Of a DNA stretch of 64,000 nt, positions 19,377-29,043 are shown in pieces (the first letter of the stretch is position 1; the number at the start of each line of letters is the position of its first letter). Source of the stretch: Crassaminicella indica (lineage in GTDB: Bacteria; Bacillota; Clostridia; Peptostreptococcales; Thermotaleaceae); contig NZ_CP078093.1 of the NCBI RefSeq assembly GCF_019203185.1, positions 558,001-622,000 on the forward strand, in the 5' to 3' direction. The notes below the pieces were generated by a model. The model was not told the origin of the DNA. It made no database searches and saw only the letters and a program-made list of their open reading frames with translations. The translations under genes and the position numbers were made by a program.

Positions 19377-19426
19377 AAAATAGCTTTAATCCCGTTACTA
19401 AATAGAATTAAAGCCACAATAACTAA
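19377..19426 (-). terminator. Recurrent hairpin terminator, copy E
   Basis: TAGCTTTAATCCC with ATTAAAGCCA, directly downstream of galU. This is the same hairpin as copies B and D, showing that the family extends beyond the duplicated block. Confidence 0.65.
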
Positions 19427-19452
19427 ACTTATAAGAATTTCATAATATCTTA

Positions 19453-20364
19453 TTAATCTTCACTAGCTGCTACCTGTTCATATACATCACTTAACAAACC
19501 ATTTTTCATCAAATCTGCTAAATAAGCTTTAAAATCATCCTTCAAATCTTCTCTTTTCAATGCAAACTCAATAGTAGCCTGTAAAAATCCTAATTTATTT
19601 CCTACATCATATCTCTTTCCTTTAAAAGTATATGCATACATCGCTTGTCTTTCAGCCAAAGTCTTTAATCCATCTGTTAGCTGAATCTCTCCACCTGCAC
19701 CTGGAGTCGTATTTTCTAATATTTCAAATATCTCTGGCGTAATAATATACCTTCCTAATATAGCTACATTAGAAGGAGCCTCTTCTTTTTTAGGCTTCTC
19801 TACTAAATTCTTTACCTTGTATACTCCATCTTCAATATATTTTCCATCCACGATTCCATACTTATTAACATCTTCATCTGGAACAGCTTGCACTCCCAAA
19901 ACAGTAGTCTTATACTCATTATAAACATCAATCATTTGCTTAAGACAAGGCATATCCGCATCTACAATATCATCTCCTAAAAGTACTGCAAAAGGCTCAT
20001 TTCCAATAAAGCTCTTTGCACAATAAATAGCATGTCCAAGTCCTTTAGGTTCTTTTTGACGAATATAGTGGATATTGACCATATCACTGATTCTTCTTAC
20101 TTCTTCTAACATCTCAGTCTTACCTTTTTTCTCAAGCTCAAGCTCAAGTTCAACAGATTTGTCAAAATGATCCTCTATGCTTTTTTTATTTCTTCCAGTA
20201 ATAATCAATATCTCTTCAATCCCTGAAGCTACTGCCTCTTCAATAATATACTGTAGAGTTGGTTTATCTACTATTGGAAGCATCTCTTTTGGCTGTGCCT
20301 TTGTTGCTGGCAAAAATCTTGTCCCTAGTCCTGCTGCTGGTATGATGGCTTTTCTTACTTTCAT
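19453..20364 (-). CDS. galU: UTP-glucose-1-phosphate uridylyltransferase
   Basis: 303 residues, the usual GalU length. It makes UDP-glucose from UTP and glucose-1-phosphate, feeding the glycan genes upstream. The nucleotide-binding N-terminus is IPAAGLGTRFLPATKAQPKE, and VEKPKKEEAPSN and KRYDVGNKLGFLQA are typical of the family. It is the last gene of the polysaccharide locus on the minus strand and is followed by hairpin copy E. Confidence 0.95.
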   Translation of the reverse strand: MKVRKAIIPAAGLGTRFLPATKAQPKEMLPIVDKPTLQYIIEEAVASGIEEILIITGRNKKSIEDHFDKSVELELELEKKGKTEMLEEVRRISDMVNIHYIRQKEPKGLGHAIYCAKSFIGNEPFAVLLGDDIVDADMPCLKQMIDVYNEYKTTVLGVQAVPDEDVNKYGIVDGKYIEDGVYKVKNLVEKPKKEEAPSNVAILGRYIITPEIFEILENTTPGAGGEIQLTDGLKTLAERQAMYAYTFKGKRYDVGNKLGFLQATIEFALKREDLKDDFKAYLADLMKNGLLSDVYEQVAASED

Positions 20365-20409
20365 ATTTACTCCCCCTCATAATATTCTATTAAATAAAAC
20401 ATACTTATA

Positions 20410-21087
20410 TCAAAATCTGAACATATCTATCAATTCTATCAAGCTCCGAATATTGTATTTTGCATAATATCCTTCATCCATCTCTTTTTTCTTATAGATA
20501 CCATCTTCTCTACAGATCATTACTGTTTCCATTCCTAATTCATTAGCCATTACAAAATCCTTATTGATATTATCTCCTATATAAATCATTTCTGCATATT
20601 CCAAATCCAATTTTTCCTTTACCATTTCATAAGGCTTCTTATGAGGCTTCCAGTAATCTCTTCCAATTTCATCAGTTATCACAATAATATCAAAATACTT
20701 CTCTATGTCCAATACTTTTAATTTATTTCTTTGTGTATTTTGATAACCATCCGTAATCATTCCTAACTTAAACTTTTTGCTATATAAATATTTTAGCGTA
20801 TATTCTGCATCATCATAAAGCCTTATATTCGGTATATGCTCTCTATAATGAACAATTAACTTTTTAATATAATCTATAGTATAATCTAATCTATATGCAT
20901 CCAACAATCTATTAAACACATGCTTTGTATCTTTCTCAAAAAGCTTTTTCATATTGAAAAACAACTTATTTTCATTTAGTCCATAATCTTGTCCAATTTT
21001 CTTTGCTACCTCTTTAAACCCACTAAAAACATATGCTCTTTCTGATATTAATGTATCATCTAAATCAAAAACTATTCCCTTAATCAT
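20410..21087 (-). CDS. HAD-superfamily hydrolase
   Basis: 225 residues. HAD motif I is FDLDDTL (DXDXT), motif II is MITDGYQ, the lysine region follows, and motif IV is YIGDNINKD. A cap of about 70 residues separates motifs I and II. Probably a phosphatase acting on a sugar phosphate or nucleotide; the substrate is unknown. It overlaps the ATP-grasp gene by 4 bp, suggesting that the two act in one pathway. Confidence 0.85.
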   Translation of the reverse strand: MIKGIVFDLDDTLISERAYVFSGFKEVAKKIGQDYGLNENKLFFNMKKLFEKDTKHVFNRLLDAYRLDYTIDYIKKLIVHYREHIPNIRLYDDAEYTLKYLYSKKFKLGMITDGYQNTQRNKLKVLDIEKYFDIIVITDEIGRDYWKPHKKPYEMVKEKLDLEYAEMIYIGDNINKDFVMANELGMETVMICREDGIYKKKEMDEGYYAKYNIRSLIELIDMFRF

Positions 21088-22061
21088 TTTATCACATTCC
21101 CATTCATATCCAAAAAAACTGCCTGATCATATCGAAGGGCTACCAAACCATCTTCATAATCTTCATAATAACTTAATTTTTCCCCCATTAACAATTTATA
21201 TATATTCTTAGCTGAATTAGCACCTGCTTTCATACTAATAGGTGCACCCCCACCAAATCGAGGATTGATTTCAATAAATTTTATTCCAGACATACCCTTT
21301 ATGCATTGAACAGTAATAGGTCCTATAGGCTTTAAAACATTTACCATCCTCTTTACTTCATCAATAATTTCCCTCTCCCTAATCACAACTGCTTTTGAAA
21401 CCTCACCGCCTCTTGTCGCCACTCTTTTTCTTGGAACAATCGTAATAGGATTTCCTTCAAAGTCACAAAATACATCAATCGTATATTCATCACCCTCTGC
21501 AAATTCTTGAATAATAGGATTAGGTACATACTCTCTAAAAAAACTTAATTCCTTTTCATTATTTACTTTAAAAGCATTAATACTAGAACTACCATCTAAT
21601 GGCTTAATAAATAAAGGAAATTTATATTCTCCCTTTTCTAAAGAATTCTCATCTATTACATTCGGTACCCCAAAACAATTTTTCTTCAAGAAATTATATG
21701 TAACAAACTTATCTTTTCCTATATCTATAACCTTTTTATTCGAAATCATAATCTTAGCATTAGTTAAGCTTTCAAGCTGTTCCTTATTTTCTACTAAAAT
21801 AGGTAATTCAGTATCAATTGTAGGAATTACCAAATCAATATCATACTCATTACAAACCTTAATAATCTCACTAATAAATTCATTAGCATCTACTCTCGGT
21901 ACCATTACGTATATATCTGCATAATATATAGCTGGTGCAAATTTACTAATATCCACTGCCACGATATTCCCTTTTATTCCCAATTCATTTCTTGCTCTTT
22001 TAAACCACTGAAGCAATTCAACTCTCCGTCCAGCACTTAAAAAAAGAATATTCATTACCAC
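21084..22061 (-). CDS. ATP-grasp domain protein
   Basis: About 325 residues with a Rossmann-like preATP-grasp domain (NILFLSAGRRVELLQWF) and an ATP-grasp fold ending in the metal-binding KFIEINPRFGGGAP. This matches carbamoyl-phosphate-synthase-like ATP-grasp proteins often found in capsule loci, where they may ligate an acid to an amine or amino acid. The product here is unknown. The start is GTG at 22061 or ATG two codons later; both sit after AAAGGACGG. Coupled by a 4-bp overlap to the HAD gene. Confidence 0.82.
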   Translation of the reverse strand: MVMNILFLSAGRRVELLQWFKRARNELGIKGNIVAVDISKFAPAIYYADIYVMVPRVDANEFISEIIKVCNEYDIDLVIPTIDTELPILVENKEQLESLTNAKIMISNKKVIDIGKDKFVTYNFLKKNCFGVPNVIDENSLEKGEYKFPLFIKPLDGSSSINAFKVNNEKELSFFREYVPNPIIQEFAEGDEYTIDVFCDFEGNPITIVPRKRVATRGGEVSKAVVIREREIIDEVKRMVNVLKPIGPITVQCIKGMSGIKFIEINPRFGGGAPISMKAGANSAKNIYKLLMGEKLSYYEDYEDGLVALRYDQAVFLDMNGNVIK

Positions 22062-22140
22062 AACCGTCCTTTCATATCCTTATCCAGTCTTTTACGTATT
22101 ATATTTTATTTAAATATCTTTCTTATTGAATCAACTTGGT

Positions 22141-22170
22141 AAAAAAAGAACCTTGAATATTAATCCAAGG
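22141..22170 (-). terminator. Terminator after sugar transferase gene
   Basis: The minus strand reads CCTTGGAT-TAAT-ATTCAAGG (8-bp stem with one G-U) followed by TTCTTTTTTT; it spans the stop codon of the 22160 gene. It separates the glycosyltransferase operon from the ATP-grasp/HAD/galU group. Confidence 0.75.
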
Positions 22171-22789
22171 CGTTTCTCCTATGTGTTGTAGCATCATTTC
22201 CAACAAATTTTTCCATTCCGACTCGACCTTCTTGATCTACACCTTCTCTTATCAAAACTTTTACAGCAGTCATAAAAAGTATCTTCAAATCTAACCACAA
22301 GCTCCAATGATCTACATACCACACATCAAGCTTAAATTTTTCTTCCCAAGAAATTGCATTTCTCCCATTTATCTGTGCCCAACCAGTAATCCCAGGTCTT
22401 ACCTCATGTCTTCTTGACTGCTCTTTATTATATAAAGGTAAATACTCTACCAAAAGAGGTCTTGGCCCTACTAAACTCATATCTCCTTTTAGAACATTTA
22501 CCAACTCTGGCAATTCATCTATACTAGTTTTTCTTAAGAACTTCCCAAAATTTGTTAATCTCTCCTCATCTGATAAGAGCCTTCCAGATGAATCTTTTGT
22601 ATTTAACATAGTTCTAAATTTATACATCCTAAATATTTTTCCATGTATCCCTGGTCTTTCTTGAATAAATATCACAGGAGAACCTAATTTAACCTTAATC
22701 AGTAATGCAACGATTATTAAAATAGGAGCCAATAACAATAATAATACAACAGCAGCAACTATATCTATACATCTTTTTATCAACAGCAT
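22160..22789 (-). CDS. Undecaprenyl-phosphate sugar-1-phosphate transferase (small, PglC/EpsL type)
   Basis: 209 residues. One N-terminal re-entrant/transmembrane segment (residues 8-32) precedes the Bac_transf catalytic domain, with [28 protein letters not shown] and [13 protein letters not shown]. The DE in SIDELPE is the catalytic pair of monotopic phosphoglycosyl transferases. It would start glycan assembly by loading a sugar phosphate on undecaprenyl phosphate. A second, larger initiating enzyme lies directly upstream, so the locus has two possible entry enzymes. Confidence 0.92.
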   Translation of the reverse strand: MLLIKRCIDIVAAVVLLLLLAPILIIVALLIKVKLGSPVIFIQERPGIHGKIFRMYKFRTMLNTKDSSGRLLSDEERLTNFGKFLRKTSIDELPELVNVLKGDMSLVGPRPLLVEYLPLYNKEQSRRHEVRPGITGWAQINGRNAISWEEKFKLDVWYVDHWSLWLDLKILFMTAVKVLIREGVDQEGRVGMEKFVGNDATTHRRNALD

Positions 22790-22818
22790 AACCTCACCTA
22801 TTTTTCATTCAACTTTTA

Positions 22819-24240
22819 TTATGATAACCGTTCCATCTTTGTAACACCAATTTCCTCATATACATTATAGTTTAAGCTTTTTAGTAATTCATCAAGACTC
22901 TTATCATCTGTTATCCCTTGAGAACTCGCCTTCATAAACATAGTCTTAATAGTCTGAAGTACAATTTTCAAATCCAAGAAAAAAGAATAATTTCTGATAT
23001 ATAATAAATCAAATCTTAACTTATCCTGAGGTGTTGTTGTATATTTACCAAGAACTTGTGCAAGCCCCGTAACACCAGCCTTTACTGCCACCCTATATTT
23101 AAAATCCGGAATCTCTTTTTTAAATTCATTAATAAAAAATTCTCTCTCTGGTCTTGGCCCTACAACACTCATATCTCCCTTTAATACATTAAAAAGCTGT
23201 GGCAGTTCATCTATGCGAGTTGACCTAAAAATCCTTCCCATAGGCGTAATTCTAGGATCTTTATCCGTAGCCAAAACAGGTCCTGTATGTTTTTCTGCAT
23301 CTATAATCATCGTTCTAAATTTATACACCTTAAACTTCTTATTACCTCTCGTCACCCGCTCTTGTGCAAAAATTGCTGGCCCTCTATCATAAAGCTTAAT
23401 ACTTATATAAGCTATCAACATCAATGGTGAAGATAAAATAATCCCTACTAAAGCTACAACCACATCAAAAGCTCTTTTCATCAATCTTTGTTCAATTGTC
23501 AAATGAAAATTTTCAATGCAAAATGCAGGTACATCGTCAAATTGTGTTAACTTTGCATTAAACAACGTTATCTCAAACAATTCCGGTATAATATAAATAG
23601 TCTTATCTAATTCTACACAATAAGAAATAATCCTTTCTTTATACTTACTACCTAAATTAGCACTGATACATACTGCATCCACTTCTTTTATCCATTCATA
23701 AATTTCATCATGTACTTCACTACAAATATATCTAATTTTAAATTGCTTTTCATTTGTAGATAATATCTTCTTCGCAATATTTTCTGACTGTTCTTCGTCA
23801 CCTATTATCATAACTGTCTTTTTCTTATGTAGAACAAAATACATTTTATAAGCTATATACTTCCATACTACTAAAAATAAAAGCTGTAAACCAAAAGCGA
23901 TAAAAAATACACTTCTTGGAAAACTAAATCCCCTATTAAAAAATGTCAATGCCATAGATGAAATCATCACAAATATTAAGGATAATACAGAAGAATATAC
24001 CGTCTCTATATATGACTTTTCTCCACATCTAAACACACCATAAATATAAAAAAATATCAGTGCCGTCAAAGAAATAAGCGGTATAATTTCAATATACGGT
24101 GTAATATGACTACTGCTTAATTCTTTTCCAAATCTAGAAATAAAAGCTGCATAAAATCCTAAATTCACTAACAATATATCTATGATAATCTGCAATCCAT
24201 AAAACAATTTGCTTTCCTTTTTAAAATAACTATTTGACAT
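22819..24240 (-). CDS. Polyprenyl glycosylphosphotransferase (WbaP/CpsE type)
   Basis: 473 residues. Four to five N-terminal transmembrane segments (residues 12-120) and a central nucleotide-binding-like domain (TVMIIGDEEQSENIAKKIL) precede a C-terminal Bac_transf domain with [31 protein letters not shown]. This layout is typical of enzymes that start exopolysaccharide or O-antigen synthesis on undecaprenyl phosphate. GGGGG precedes the ATG. Confidence 0.92.
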   Translation of the reverse strand: MSNSYFKKESKLFYGLQIIIDILLVNLGFYAAFISRFGKELSSSHITPYIEIIPLISLTALIFFYIYGVFRCGEKSYIETVYSSVLSLIFVMISSMALTFFNRGFSFPRSVFFIAFGLQLLFLVVWKYIAYKMYFVLHKKKTVMIIGDEEQSENIAKKILSTNEKQFKIRYICSEVHDEIYEWIKEVDAVCISANLGSKYKERIISYCVELDKTIYIIPELFEITLFNAKLTQFDDVPAFCIENFHLTIEQRLMKRAFDVVVALVGIILSSPLMLIAYISIKLYDRGPAIFAQERVTRGNKKFKVYKFRTMIIDAEKHTGPVLATDKDPRITPMGRIFRSTRIDELPQLFNVLKGDMSVVGPRPEREFFINEFKKEIPDFKYRVAVKAGVTGLAQVLGKYTTTPQDKLRFDLLYIRNYSFFLDLKIVLQTIKTMFMKASSQGITDDKSLDELLKSLNYNVYEEIGVTKMERLS

Positions 24241-24309
24241 AATTTTCCCCCTTTATTCATCACTCCCTGACATAACTATTTTATAATATTCAAACCATTT
24301 CGTAAACCT

Positions 24310-24325
24310 TTTACAATACTGTAAA
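24310..24325 (-). promoter_or_regulatory. Dyad symmetry upstream of the WbaP-type gene
   Basis: TTTACAGTATTGTAAA is a 6-bp perfect dyad with a 4-bp spacer. It is flanked by further GTAAAC half-sites at 24302-24307 and 24321-24326. It lies 70 bp before the ATG at 24240 and looks like an operator, but no regulator can be assigned. Confidence 0.4.
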
Positions 24326-24343
24326 CGATTTGTAATATCATAT

Positions 24344-25273
24344 TTATGCATTTTTTTCTCTCTTTAATCGATAATATTCAATCGTCTTTGTCAAACCTTC
24401 TCCAATACTATACCCTGGTTCCCAGTCTAAAAGCTTCATTGCCTTTTCATTATTCAACGTACTATGCTTGATGTCTCCTTTTCTTTCATCTCCATAAATA
24501 GCATTGCACTCACTTTTTAAAATATCTCTCATCATATTAAATAATTCTGTTACGGTAGTCTTTTTATTAGTACTAATATTACATATCTCATTATCAGCAA
24601 GCTTTAATGCCTTTACATTAGCACTAGCTATATCCTCAACATAAATATAATCCCTTGTTTGTTCTCCATCTCCAAAAATCGTAGGATTTTTTCCATTTAA
24701 TAATAAATCTAAAAAAATTGATACTACCCCACCTTCACCCTTAGGATCTTGCCTTATGCCATACACATTTGCATATCTTAGTATAGTATACTTTATTCCA
24801 TAAAGTTCAGCATATACCTTTATATAATGCTCAGGCGTGTGCTTTGAAATTCCATAGTATGATATAGGGCTTACTCTATGCTTTTCATCTACTGGTAGAT
24901 ATTTTGGAGTACCATAAACAGCTGCTGATGAAGCATATATTATTTTTCTTACTTTATACTTTTTACAATTCTCTAATAAGTTTATAGTTCCTATAATATT
25001 AACATCTCCATCAAACATAGGATCTTTTATAGATTTTTGTATATCTATTTGTGCAGCATGATGAATAACAACCTCTGGCTTTTCCACTTCAAATATTTTA
25101 TCTATTTCTTTATCTCTTATATCTGCTTCATAAAATACAGCTTTCTTATTTATATTTTCCATATTTCCTGTGGACAAATTATCTATGATAATTACTTCAT
25201 CTCCATTCTCCACTAACTTATCTACAATATGTGAGCCAATGAATCCTGCTCCCCCTGTTACCAATACCTTCAT
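24344..25273 (-). CDS. NAD-dependent sugar epimerase (extended SDR)
   Basis: 309 residues with the NAD-binding GGAGFIGSHIVD, the SSAAVYG strand and the catalytic YGISK (YXXXK). It resembles UDP-glucose/UDP-GlcNAc 4-epimerases of the GalE/WbpP group; the exact substrate is not determinable. It sits between the CapD-type dehydratase and the WbaP-type transferase and probably makes the sugar nucleotide they use. It is distinct from the GalE at 27209. Confidence 0.88.
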   Translation of the reverse strand: MKVLVTGGAGFIGSHIVDKLVENGDEVIIIDNLSTGNMENINKKAVFYEADIRDKEIDKIFEVEKPEVVIHHAAQIDIQKSIKDPMFDGDVNIIGTINLLENCKKYKVRKIIYASSAAVYGTPKYLPVDEKHRVSPISYYGISKHTPEHYIKVYAELYGIKYTILRYANVYGIRQDPKGEGGVVSIFLDLLLNGKNPTIFGDGEQTRDYIYVEDIASANVKALKLADNEICNISTNKKTTVTELFNMMRDILKSECNAIYGDERKGDIKHSTLNNEKAMKLLDWEPGYSIGEGLTKTIEYYRLKREKNA

Positions 25274-25287
25274 ATTCCTCTTCCTTT

Positions 25288-27138
25288 CTATAGCTTATTA
25301 TTTTCTTTATAAGTTGGTACAATTCTTTTTAATCTATTTTTAATATAACTAGGATCACTATCTATACACTTTTTAAGAGCATCTATATCCTTCATCAATT
25401 GATAATACTCTATGTCCATAGGTTTTTCTACATAAATCTTTTCCTTATGTGTCTTTTCTACATTTTCATCATTCACTAATAGCTCTTCATAAAGCTTCTC
25501 TCCTGGTCTTAATCCAGTATATTTTATTTCTATATCCTTATCAGGTTCAAAGCCAGATAAGGTAATTAAATCTCTTGCCAATTGATCAATCTTAACAGGC
25601 TCTCCCATATCCAATACAAATATCTCTCCACCCTTTGCCATAGCCGCTGACTCCATAACTAATTGTACTGCTTCCGATATAGTCATAAAATAACGAATAA
25701 TATCAGGATGTGTTACCGTAACTGGTCCTCCTCTTGCAATCTGTTTTTTAAATAGAGGAATAACACTTCCTCGACTTCCTAAGACATTCCCAAAACGAAC
25801 AGCTACAAAATCTGTTTTTGAATTTTTATTAAAGCTTTGAACAATCATCTCACAAATCCTTTTTGTAGCCCCCATTACATTTGTAGGGTTTACTGCCTTA
25901 TCAGAAGAAATCAATATAAATTTTTCTACATGATACCGATCACTCATCTTTACTACATTCAAAGTCCCAAATACATTATTCTTCACAGCCTCTCCACACG
26001 AATCCTCCATAAGTGGTACATGCTTATGTGCTGCTGCGTGAAAAACAATGTGAGGAGAACAACTACTAAAAATATAATTAAGACGCTTCACATCTCTTAC
26101 AGAACCTACCATAAAGCTTTTATCTACATTTGGATACTTTACATTTAACTCCTCTTGTATATCATAAAGATTATTTTCACTAATATCAAATACAATTAAT
26201 TTTTCTGGCTTAAACTTTACAATCTGTCGACAAAGCTCTGAACCAATAGATCCGCCTCCACCTGTTACTAAAACTCTTTTTCCATTTATATAAGCTGCAA
26301 TCTTTTCATCATCAAGCTGTACCTTATCTCTTCCTAATAAATCATTTACATCTACATTTCTAATCTTATCTGCAAGAATCTCCTTCAAATCTTCCTTTAA
26401 TTCTCTTAATTCATGGATATTGGGAAGTATTTTTAAAGTACTCTTAGTCTTTTTACATTCCTCTATAATCTCCTTTATATCCTGCCTCTTCCCACCTGGA
26501 ATAGCGATTACAATTTCATCTATTTTTTTATTTACTGCATAAGAAAATATATCTTGCCTTGTCCCAACTATAGGTACACCACTAATTTTTTTTCCTTTTT
26601 TAGATAAATCATCATCAATAAAGCATATGGGATTTATTCTAGCATCTTCTTTAAACTTCTTTAAAAGTATATTGCCAGCCTCTCCAGCTCCAATAATCAT
26701 GACTCTTTTTCTTTTGTCTTTTAATGGAAAATATATCATATCATATATATTAATTCTTTTAAAAATCTTCGTAGTAAATCGACTGATACCAAATAAAAAT
26801 AAATCGATAAAAAATGTTATAACATATATACTTCTAGGAACATTTAACCGCCCTAAATATATAGCAATAATGATAAGTCCATTACTAATGCTCACAGCCA
26901 TGAATAAATTCATCAATTCATCTATCCCTGCATACTTCCATATACTTTTGTATAAACCAAAATAATTAAATACCAATATTTTACCAATAGTTATAAAAGG
27001 TGACATATATATAAATACTTTAAAATAATCAAAGGTTAAGTTCCTTCCAAATCTTAAATAATATGCCATCATGATAGCTATATTGATCAATATTACATCT
27101 AGTAAAAATATAAAAATAGGCTTTAGTTTTTTGTACAT
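25288..27138 (-). CDS. UDP-sugar 4,6-dehydratase, membrane-bound (CapD/PglF type)
   Basis: 616 residues. Four transmembrane segments (residues 8-120) are followed by a first Rossmann domain (VMIIGAGEAGN) and a catalytic SDR domain (VLVTGGGGSIGSELCRQI). The catalytic stretch SSDKAVNPTNVMGATKR has Met where Tyr is usual, as in FlaA1/PglF/WbpM UDP-GlcNAc 4,6-dehydratases. It would provide a 4-keto-6-deoxy intermediate for amino-deoxy sugars, consistent with the DegT aminotransferase at 42.3 kb. Confidence 0.92.
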   Translation of the reverse strand: MYKKLKPIFIFLLDVILINIAIMMAYYLRFGRNLTFDYFKVFIYMSPFITIGKILVFNYFGLYKSIWKYAGIDELMNLFMAVSISNGLIIIAIYLGRLNVPRSIYVITFFIDLFLFGISRFTTKIFKRINIYDMIYFPLKDKRKRVMIIGAGEAGNILLKKFKEDARINPICFIDDDLSKKGKKISGVPIVGTRQDIFSYAVNKKIDEIVIAIPGGKRQDIKEIIEECKKTKSTLKILPNIHELRELKEDLKEILADKIRNVDVNDLLGRDKVQLDDEKIAAYINGKRVLVTGGGGSIGSELCRQIVKFKPEKLIVFDISENNLYDIQEELNVKYPNVDKSFMVGSVRDVKRLNYIFSSCSPHIVFHAAAHKHVPLMEDSCGEAVKNNVFGTLNVVKMSDRYHVEKFILISSDKAVNPTNVMGATKRICEMIVQSFNKNSKTDFVAVRFGNVLGSRGSVIPLFKKQIARGGPVTVTHPDIIRYFMTISEAVQLVMESAAMAKGGEIFVLDMGEPVKIDQLARDLITLSGFEPDKDIEIKYTGLRPGEKLYEELLVNDENVEKTHKEKIYVEKPMDIEYYQLMKDIDALKKCIDSDPSYIKNRLKRIVPTYKENNKL

Positions 27139-27182
27139 GATATACCTCTTTTCGTTTAAACACTAGATTTATTATATAATTT

Positions 27183-27210
27183 AAAAAAGGACATGTCTAC
27201 ACATGTCCTT
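27183..27210 (-). terminator. Terminator after galE
   Basis: AAGGACATGT-CTAC-ACATGTCCTT is a perfect 10-bp stem directly at the galE stop codon, followed on the minus strand by a T run. Confidence 0.8.
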
Positions 27211-28201
27211 AATTCTCTTCATTATATCCCTTTGGATTATTTTTATGAAAATTCCATGCATCTTCAATAATCTTTTCTAATGAATCAAACTTTGGTTTCC
27301 AACCTAAAACTTTTTTAGCTTTTTCAGATGAAGCTATTAAAACTGCTGGATCCCCTAATCTTCTTTCTATAATTTCAGCTGATATAGGATGATTTGTTAC
27401 CTTTCTAGCTGTTTCAATCACTTCTTTAACTGAAAATCCTGTTCCATTCCCAAGATTAAAAACATTACTTTCATTACCTTTTCTAAGATATTCTAAAGCT
27501 AAATAATGTGCTGATGCTAAATCCACCACATGAATATAATCTCTAATACAAGTACCATCCTTCGTTGGATAATCATCTCCAAACATATATATTTTTTCTC
27601 TTTTCCCTAATGGAACTTGCAAAACAAGCGGGATCAAATGTGTTTCTGGATTATGACATTCTCCTATTTTTCCACTTTCATCAGCACCTGCTGCATTAAA
27701 ATATCTAAGTGAAACATATTTTATCCCATAAGCTTTATCAAACCATTTCATCATCTTTTCCATAGCAAGCTTCGTTTCACCATATGTATTAGTTGGATGC
27801 GTTTCATCTGATTCTAATATAGGTATTGATTTTGGTTCACCATAAGTAGCTGCCGTTGAAGAAAATACTATTTTATCTACATTATTATTCTTCATAACAT
27901 CTAATAAACACATCATTCCATACACATTATTATGATAATATTCATATGGCTTTTCCATACTTTCCCCAACTAAAGAATTGGCAGCAAAATGAATAACCGC
28001 TTCTATATCATTTTTTTTAAACACATTGTCCAAAAACTCTTTATCTCTTATATCACCTTTGTAAAATTTATCCGTCAATACAGCCTCTTCATGTCCACTC
28101 TGTAAGTTATCCACTACAATAATATCTAAGTTATTTTCTAAGAAATATTTAACAGTATGGGAACCAATATATCCAGCACCACCAATTATCAGTATAGCCA
28201 T
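27209..28201 (-). CDS. galE: UDP-glucose 4-epimerase
   Basis: 330 residues, the standard GalE length. NAD-binding [22 protein letters not shown] and catalytic [12 protein letters not shown] (YXXXK) are all present, as is [12 protein letters not shown] near the C-terminus. Interconverts UDP-glucose and UDP-galactose, using the GalU product. It closes the operon that begins with the flippase at 34077. Confidence 0.95.
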   Translation of the reverse strand: MAILIIGGAGYIGSHTVKYFLENNLDIIVVDNLQSGHEEAVLTDKFYKGDIRDKEFLDNVFKKNDIEAVIHFAANSLVGESMEKPYEYYHNNVYGMMCLLDVMKNNNVDKIVFSSTAATYGEPKSIPILESDETHPTNTYGETKLAMEKMMKWFDKAYGIKYVSLRYFNAAGADESGKIGECHNPETHLIPLVLQVPLGKREKIYMFGDDYPTKDGTCIRDYIHVVDLASAHYLALEYLRKGNESNVFNLGNGTGFSVKEVIETARKVTNHPISAEIIERRLGDPAVLIASSEKAKKVLGWKPKFDSLEKIIEDAWNFHKNNPKGYNEEN

Positions 28202-28224
28202 TATAAACCCTCAACTTTCATTTC

Positions 28225-29040
28225 TTATTTTCTTAATAAGTTTTTATATACCCAACCTCTTAGTTTATTTGGAATAATTCTTACTGATGTTCTTAAAATG
28301 ATATTACTCAAAAACTTATTAAAGCTAATAAAACCCATATCTAAGAATTTTTTCTGCAACTGAATATCTACTTGAACGTATTTCATTCCACCTCTTCGCT
28401 CAAACATACTAGCACCAGTACGTGCATATACCAAACATTCAGGTATATTATACATTTTAGAGTCATTCATAATCATTCGAACCCATAAATAGTAATCTTC
28501 ATTCCATAAAGAAGGCTGATAGTTTCCGGCATCTATTACTGCCTTTTTTCTATACATAACCGTCATATGATTAAATGGATTTCTTCTTTTAGCATATTTT
28601 TTTATTTCTCTATCATTAACAGGAACTTTTCGTATAGATAATATATTGTGAATATCTCCTTCAAACTCTTCTATATATGATCCTACTATATCTACATCTT
28701 CATTTTCTCTTAATACCTTTAACTGCTTTTCAAATCTATTACTTACAGCTATATCATCCGTATCCATTCTTGCAATAATATCATATTTACAAGCTTTTAC
28801 TCCTTCTTTTAGTGCTATTCCTAATCCTTTATTTTCTTTAAATTCTACTATTTTAAATAAGCCACAATATTTTTGTATATACTCATTAACAATAGTATTT
28901 AACTCATCTGTTAACTTACCATCTTTCACTAATACTATCTCATTTGGTTTCTCGCTTTGGTTAATCACACTATCTATAGCCTTTTTTAAGTATAATGGAT
29001 TTTCCTTATAATATACTGACATCAATACTGAAAATTTCAT
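28225..29040 (-). CDS. Family 2 glycosyltransferase
   Basis: 271 residues with a GT-A fold start (FSVLMSVYYKENPLYLKKAIDS) and a metal-binding DXD (ARMDTDDIAV). WNEDYYLWVRM is the usual acceptor-side motif. Adds one sugar to the lipid-linked repeat unit on the cytoplasmic face; donor and acceptor are unknown. Only 3 bp separate it from the upstream GT4 gene. Confidence 0.9.
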   Translation of the reverse strand: MKFSVLMSVYYKENPLYLKKAIDSVINQSEKPNEIVLVKDGKLTDELNTIVNEYIQKYCGLFKIVEFKENKGLGIALKEGVKACKYDIIARMDTDDIAVSNRFEKQLKVLRENEDVDIVGSYIEEFEGDIHNILSIRKVPVNDREIKKYAKRRNPFNHMTVMYRKKAVIDAGNYQPSLWNEDYYLWVRMIMNDSKMYNIPECLVYARTGASMFERRGGMKYVQVDIQLQKKFLDMGFISFNKFLSNIILRTSVRIIPNKLRGWVYKNLLRK

Positions 29041-29043
29041 AAT

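Noticed and set aside
14599-19426. CRISPR-like or REP array made by the five hairpins
   Set aside because: Copies are kilobases apart and each follows a gene, so a terminator family is the simpler reading.
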